Of a stretch of 34,932 bases of DNA, positions 31,875-34,932 are shown piece by piece; within the stretch, counting starts at the first letter, position 1; each line of letters starts with the position of its first letter. This DNA comes from an uncultured Erysipelotrichaceae bacterium. GTDB lineage: Bacteria; Bacillota_I; Bacilli_A; RF39; UBA660. Location of the stretch: assembly GCA_902767365.1 (NCBI GenBank), contig CACXGX010000056.1, positions 1 to 34,932 of the forward strand, in the 5' to 3' direction. The notes beneath the pieces were generated by a model that saw only the letters and a program-made list of their open reading frames with translations, searched no databases and was not told where the DNA came from. The translations under genes were made by a program, and so were the position numbers.

Positions 31875-31883
31875 TGTTATAAT
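31875..31883 (+). promoter_or_regulatory. Extended -10 promoter of yutD
   Basis: TGT-TATAAT, perfect hexamer with extension, 16 bases before the ATG at 31900; no -35 box visible. Confidence 0.55.
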
Positions 31884-31899
31884 ATAAAATGGTGATAAT

Positions 31900-32181
31900 A
31901 TGAAAAAGATAACATTACTAGAAAATGAATACAATTTAATAAAAGAAAATGATGGGGCATTTGACTTAGAAGAAGTGATTTCACTAGCAACTGATTATTT
32001 TAAACCATATGATTACATTTTTGGAGACTATTCATATGGCAAATTAAGGCTTAAAGGATTCTATAATGACTCAAACAAAAAAAGTACAAGTGTAAACAAA
32101 CTTAGTTATCTTGATGAGTATTTAAAAGACTATTGCTCATACGGGTGTAAATATTTTCTTATAGAAAAAGTGAAAAAATGA
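31900..32181 (+). CDS. yutD: YutD-family protein (DUF1027)
   Basis: 93-aa protein. The core YDYIFGDYSYGKLRLKGFYND followed by LDEYLKDYCSYGCKYFLIEKV matches the YutD family of Bacilli (DUF1027), found in nearly all Bacilli but of unknown role. In Bacillus yutD lies near yunB, and the same order is kept here. The N-terminus is short compared to some relatives. A GGTGATAAT site precedes ATG. Confidence 0.85.
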   Translation: MKKITLLENEYNLIKENDGAFDLEEVISLATDYFKPYDYIFGDYSYGKLRLKGFYNDSNKKSTSVNKLSYLDEYLKDYCSYGCKYFLIEKVKK

Positions 32182-32191
32182 TTGTTTATTA

Positions 32192-32219
32192 TTGAAAAGT
32201 ATTGCAAATATGATAAAAT
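32192..32219 (+). promoter_or_regulatory. Promoter of the DUF1292 gene
   Basis: TTGAAA (32192-32197), 16 bases, TGA-TAAAAT (32211-32219). Confidence 0.6.
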
Positions 32220-32247
32220 ATTATTATAAAGAATAAGGAGGTTTAAA

Positions 32248-32520
32248 ATGGAAGATGAGAAAAAAATAATGTCTATTGTACTTGAAGATGGTTCAATAGA
32301 TGAAGTTGAAGTGTTATTGTCTTTTAAATTTACTGATACAAATACTGAATATATGATATATACAAAAAATGAAACTGATGATAGTGGAAATGTAACTATT
32401 TATATAGCATCAGTCGATAGAACAGATGGTGGAGATCCACGACTTGGAAGCGTTGATAGTGAAGAGGAATGGACAAGAATTAAGAATGTTTTAAGAGAAT
32501 TATCTAAACCAATAGAGTAA
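32248..32520 (+). CDS. DUF1292-family protein
   Basis: 90-aa acidic cytosolic protein. Residues 6-50 (IVLEDGSIDEVEVLLSFKFTDTNTEYMIYTKNE) and the SVDSEEEWTRIKNVLREL end match the DUF1292 family (YrzB-like), common in Bacillota next to yrrK-yrrL but of unknown role. AAGGAGG precedes the ATG at ideal spacing. The repeat protein follows after 29 bases and may be cotranscribed. Confidence 0.8.
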   Translation: MEDEKKIMSIVLEDGSIDEVEVLLSFKFTDTNTEYMIYTKNETDDSGNVTIYIASVDRTDGGDPRLGSVDSEEEWTRIKNVLRELSKPIE

Positions 32521-32549
32521 ATAATATTAAATGAACGGAGGTGGCAATT

Positions 32550-34932
32550 ATGATTAATATATTGGAGCAAACTGATTCATCTGAAAAAGTAAAACGTATT
32601 GAAAGAATCAGTGGTAGACTTGCAAGTAAAGTTAGATTTACAACTCCAACAGTACTTTCATTTAGAAAAAATATTAGCAATGGAAAAATAAAAGAAGCAA
32701 TTGCAAAATATAACGATAAATATATTGAATTAAGAAATGCAGTTGTTAGTGCTGAAGTAGCTGCCGCCGAGCAACAAGCTAGAGATAGTGTACTAAAAGA
32801 TCCAAATGCAGCAAAAGAAGAAGAACTTAGAAATGCAAGAATAGCAGAAGATAATATGATAGCAAAAATAACTTCTGTTGATATTGCAAAGCCAAGAATT
32901 GAATTTTTAAAAATGAGTATCGAGGCACTTGAAGGAAGATTTGGAACTATAGGTAAAAAATTTGGTGTAAATGTAAAAAAACAGTTCACACCAAAAGCAT
33001 TAAGCGTACCAATTCTATATTCAAAGGAATATCGTGTATTTTTTAGAAACGGTGATTTATATAAATTAGCAGACAAAATTAAAAATGTTGATCAATCAAT
33101 TCAAGACCAAATGGCACCAGAAATTCCAGTAAAGGTTGCAAATTGGCGTGGATTGTTTAATAGTATTTCAAATGAAAAAACAGAATTAAATATTGCAATG
33201 GATGCAATACCAGATCCAGAAACAGAAGAAAAGATGGATGCTGGGCAAATAAATAGAACAATAACTTCTGAAGAATTATCACATAGAAGAATGCTTGGAC
33301 AATTAGGAGATGAGATTCAAGAAGTTAGAAGACTACAAATGAGCTCTAATGGGTTATCTTCACCATTTAGTGCTGGGTTAAGTGAAAGAGAATATGCTTT
33401 ATTAGGAATGCTTTCAAATATATCTGGTGTAAATGAAATATCAAAGAAAAAGCCTAAGCCAGTTAAAATGTCAAATAATACAGAATTCCAAAATTTAATA
33501 GATCAAATCGTTGGATATAAAGAACCAATAAGTGAAGAAGAACATAAACAACAAGAAAAGAGTATGGAAGAATATTATTCTAATCCAGAGGTATCTCAAA
33601 TAATTGATGATTTAAGACATAAGGATATGTTATTCGCTTTTAATCAGCCAGAAGCTTACAACAAAGTAATGGAATCTGAAAGAATAGATAATGAAAAAAA
33701 AGCATCTATTTCTACTGCTATTGATGTATTGGATTATGAATCAGATAATGAAACAGATTCTGAAGATGGATTGCCATTAATTGATAAAATGGTACAAAAT
33801 AACAGTGAAACTATAACTAATGATGTAATTGATAGTAAAAAACAAGATTTAATTTTGAACTTAGAAAGTGAAAAAAAAGCACTAATAGAAGGAGCAATAG
33901 AACAAGCAAAATTACTACAAAAACAAAACGAATATGCTGATATTGTAAATGGGGCAGAAGAACAAGCAAATATGCTTCAAATAAATAATGAAAGAATTGA
34001 AATAATAGAAGGTGCTGAAGAACAAGCAAAAATGTTAATGGCTCAAAATGGAAATACAGACTTAGCAAATGGAGCTGAAGAACAAGCAAGAATGTTGATC
34101 GCTCAAAATAGAAATGCAGACTTAGCAAATGGAGCCGAAGAACAAGCAAAAATGTTGATTGCTCAAAATGAAAGAATAGACTTAGCAAACGGAGCCGAAG
34201 AACAAGCAAAATGCTAATAGCTCAAAATGAAAGAATAGACTTAGCAAATGGAGCTGAAGAACAAGCAAAAATGTTAATAGCTCAAAATGAAAGAATAGAC
34301 TTAGCAAATGGAGCCGAAGAACAAGCAAAAATGTTGATCGCTCAAAATAGAAATGCAGACTTAGCAAATGGAGCTGAAGAACAAGCAAGAATGTTGATTG
34401 CTCAAAATGAAAGAATAGACTTGTCAAATGGAGCTGAAGAGCAGGCAAGAATGTTGATTGCTCAAAATGAAAAAATAGACTTAGCAAACGGAGCTGAAGA
34501 ACAAGCAAGAATTTTATATAATAAAAATAAAGAAGCAGACATAAAAAACGAAGAAGAGATACGACAAAAAAAACTAAATGCACAATATGAAAGAGCAGAT
34601 TTAATTTTAGGAGCATATGAACAAGCTTTATATTTACAAAAAGAAATTAATTCTGGTTTAAAAGCATCAATAAGTAAATTAGATAATAGTTCAACTAGTG
34701 AAATTTTAGAAAATAAATCAAATACATTAGCTGGAGTATCAAGCACGTTAACAAATAATTCGTATATGCCACAAGCAAAAATTGAAAATCATACAACAAC
34801 ATTTGTTATAAATGATGAGAATATGAAAAAAGCAGCTGAAGAACAAGCAAGATTATTGAAAGCTCAAAATGATAGAGTAGACCTTATTAATGGAGCCGAA
34901 GAACAAGCAAGATTGTTAGAAACTCAAAATGA
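32550..34932 (+). pseudogene. Long AEEQA-repeat protein, frameshifted and cut by the window end
   Basis: Starts at ATG 32550 (ACGGAGGTGG eight bases before; GTG 32541 is inside that site). The first frame runs 555 residues to a stop at 34215-34217. Residues 1-445 are a soluble, charged, helical part with no recognised domain; from residue 448 on, a 20-residue repeat (GAEEQAKMLIAQNERIDLAN) follows. At 34208-34211 one repeat has four A where its neighbours have five; this one-base loss opens a stop. Read in the -1 frame, the repeat and a further unique linker stay open for 720 bases to the window end. The gene is either newly broken, phase-variable, or an assembly error. It is related by motif to the 674-aa protein at 3552. 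Likely a cytosolic or surface rod-like protein; no function is claimed. Confidence 0.75.
33891..34549 (+). repeat. Eleven tandem 60-bp AEEQA repeats
   Basis: Units start at 33891, 33951, 34011, 34071, 34131, 34191, then 34250, 34310, 34370, 34430 and 34490. The sixth (34191-34249) is 59 bp. Central units are almost identical in DNA, outer ones degenerate (first GAIEQAKLLQKQ, last GAEEQARILYNK). More diverged units lie at 34550 and 34610, and two more at 34832 and 34892 near the window end. Confidence 0.92.

Noticed and set aside
32179-32181. Genetic code 4 (TGA as Trp), suggested by the extreme AT content
   Set aside because: TGA ends yutD here and the gene at 10375; Trp codons in conserved positions are TGG.
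32504-33076. 190-aa minus-strand frame opposite the start of the AEEQA protein
   Set aside because: Ser/Leu-rich antisense of a helical coding region; the + strand has a strong ribosome site and continuous frame.
33891-34549. CRISPR array
   Set aside because: The 60-bp units are contiguous, without unique spacers, and keep one reading frame; they are coding tandem repeats.
33817-34616. Long minus-strand frames opposite the repeat array (Leu/Phe/His-rich)
   Set aside because: They are the antisense reading of the 60-bp repeats, with low-complexity Leu/Phe/His protein and no ribosome site.

Overview
The window is about 35 kb of very AT-rich DNA from a spore-forming low-GC Gram-positive bacterium (Bacilli/Erysipelotrichia-like). 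The evidence for this is a clear sporulation sigma factor G, a YunB sporulation protein, two CotY/CotZ-type spore coat proteins, a perfect Spo0A box and the Bacilli families YutD and DUF1292. TGA serves as a stop (for example at 32179-32181), so this is not a code-4 mollicute. The placement, probably an uncultured gut Bacilli lineage, is inference.

Layout. 1-3.4 kb: galE, a zinc-ribbon membrane protein, sigG (TTG start) and a CpoA-like glycolipid glycosyltransferase that could use the UDP-galactose made by GalE. 3.5-5.6 kb: a 674-aa protein of unknown function with AEEQAR-type helical repeats. 5.6-9.4 kb: a SEDS protein (RodA/FtsW), a small Sm-like/DUF2642-like protein, two CotZ-like proteins, a membrane-anchored EIIB-like domain lacking the phosphorylated Cys, and an orphan sensor kinase preceded by tandem Spo0A boxes. 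9.4-11.2 kb: three unknown genes. 11.2-14 kb: a 920-aa prepilin-like protein with Ig-like and InlB-type repeats. 14.0-14.56 kb: a decayed ISL3-type transposase. 14.6-16.7 kb: a 3D-domain wall protein and two membrane paralogues with G-Y/F-D-P-x-T-G-K-P-I-Y tails and duplicated promoters. 16.7-21.7 kb: tex, trpS and a T-box-controlled asnS. 21.7-26 kb: a lipoprotein, a DUF1538 membrane protein with a two-domain PII-like protein, a DUF308 membrane protein and an Hpt-receiver protein. 26.0-26.4 kb: a decayed IS1182-like fragment. 26.4-30.1 kb: signal peptidase I, unknown membrane proteins, a D,D-carboxypeptidase, rluB and a ferredoxin. 30.3-32.5 kb: a tail-anchored acidic protein, yunB, yutD and a DUF1292 gene. 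32.55 kb to the end: a long protein with 60-bp tandem repeats (again AEEQA), interrupted by a one-base deletion and running off the window.

Most transcription units are short. Many start from an extended -10 box (TGN-TATAAT) 15-35 bases before the start codon and end in a clear hairpin plus T-run. The most unusual items are the AEEQAR repeat family shared by two genes 28 kb apart, the frameshift in the repeat array, the orphan prepilin-adhesin, the Spo0A-boxed orphan kinase, and the PII-like gene with an internal ribosome binding site between its two domains.
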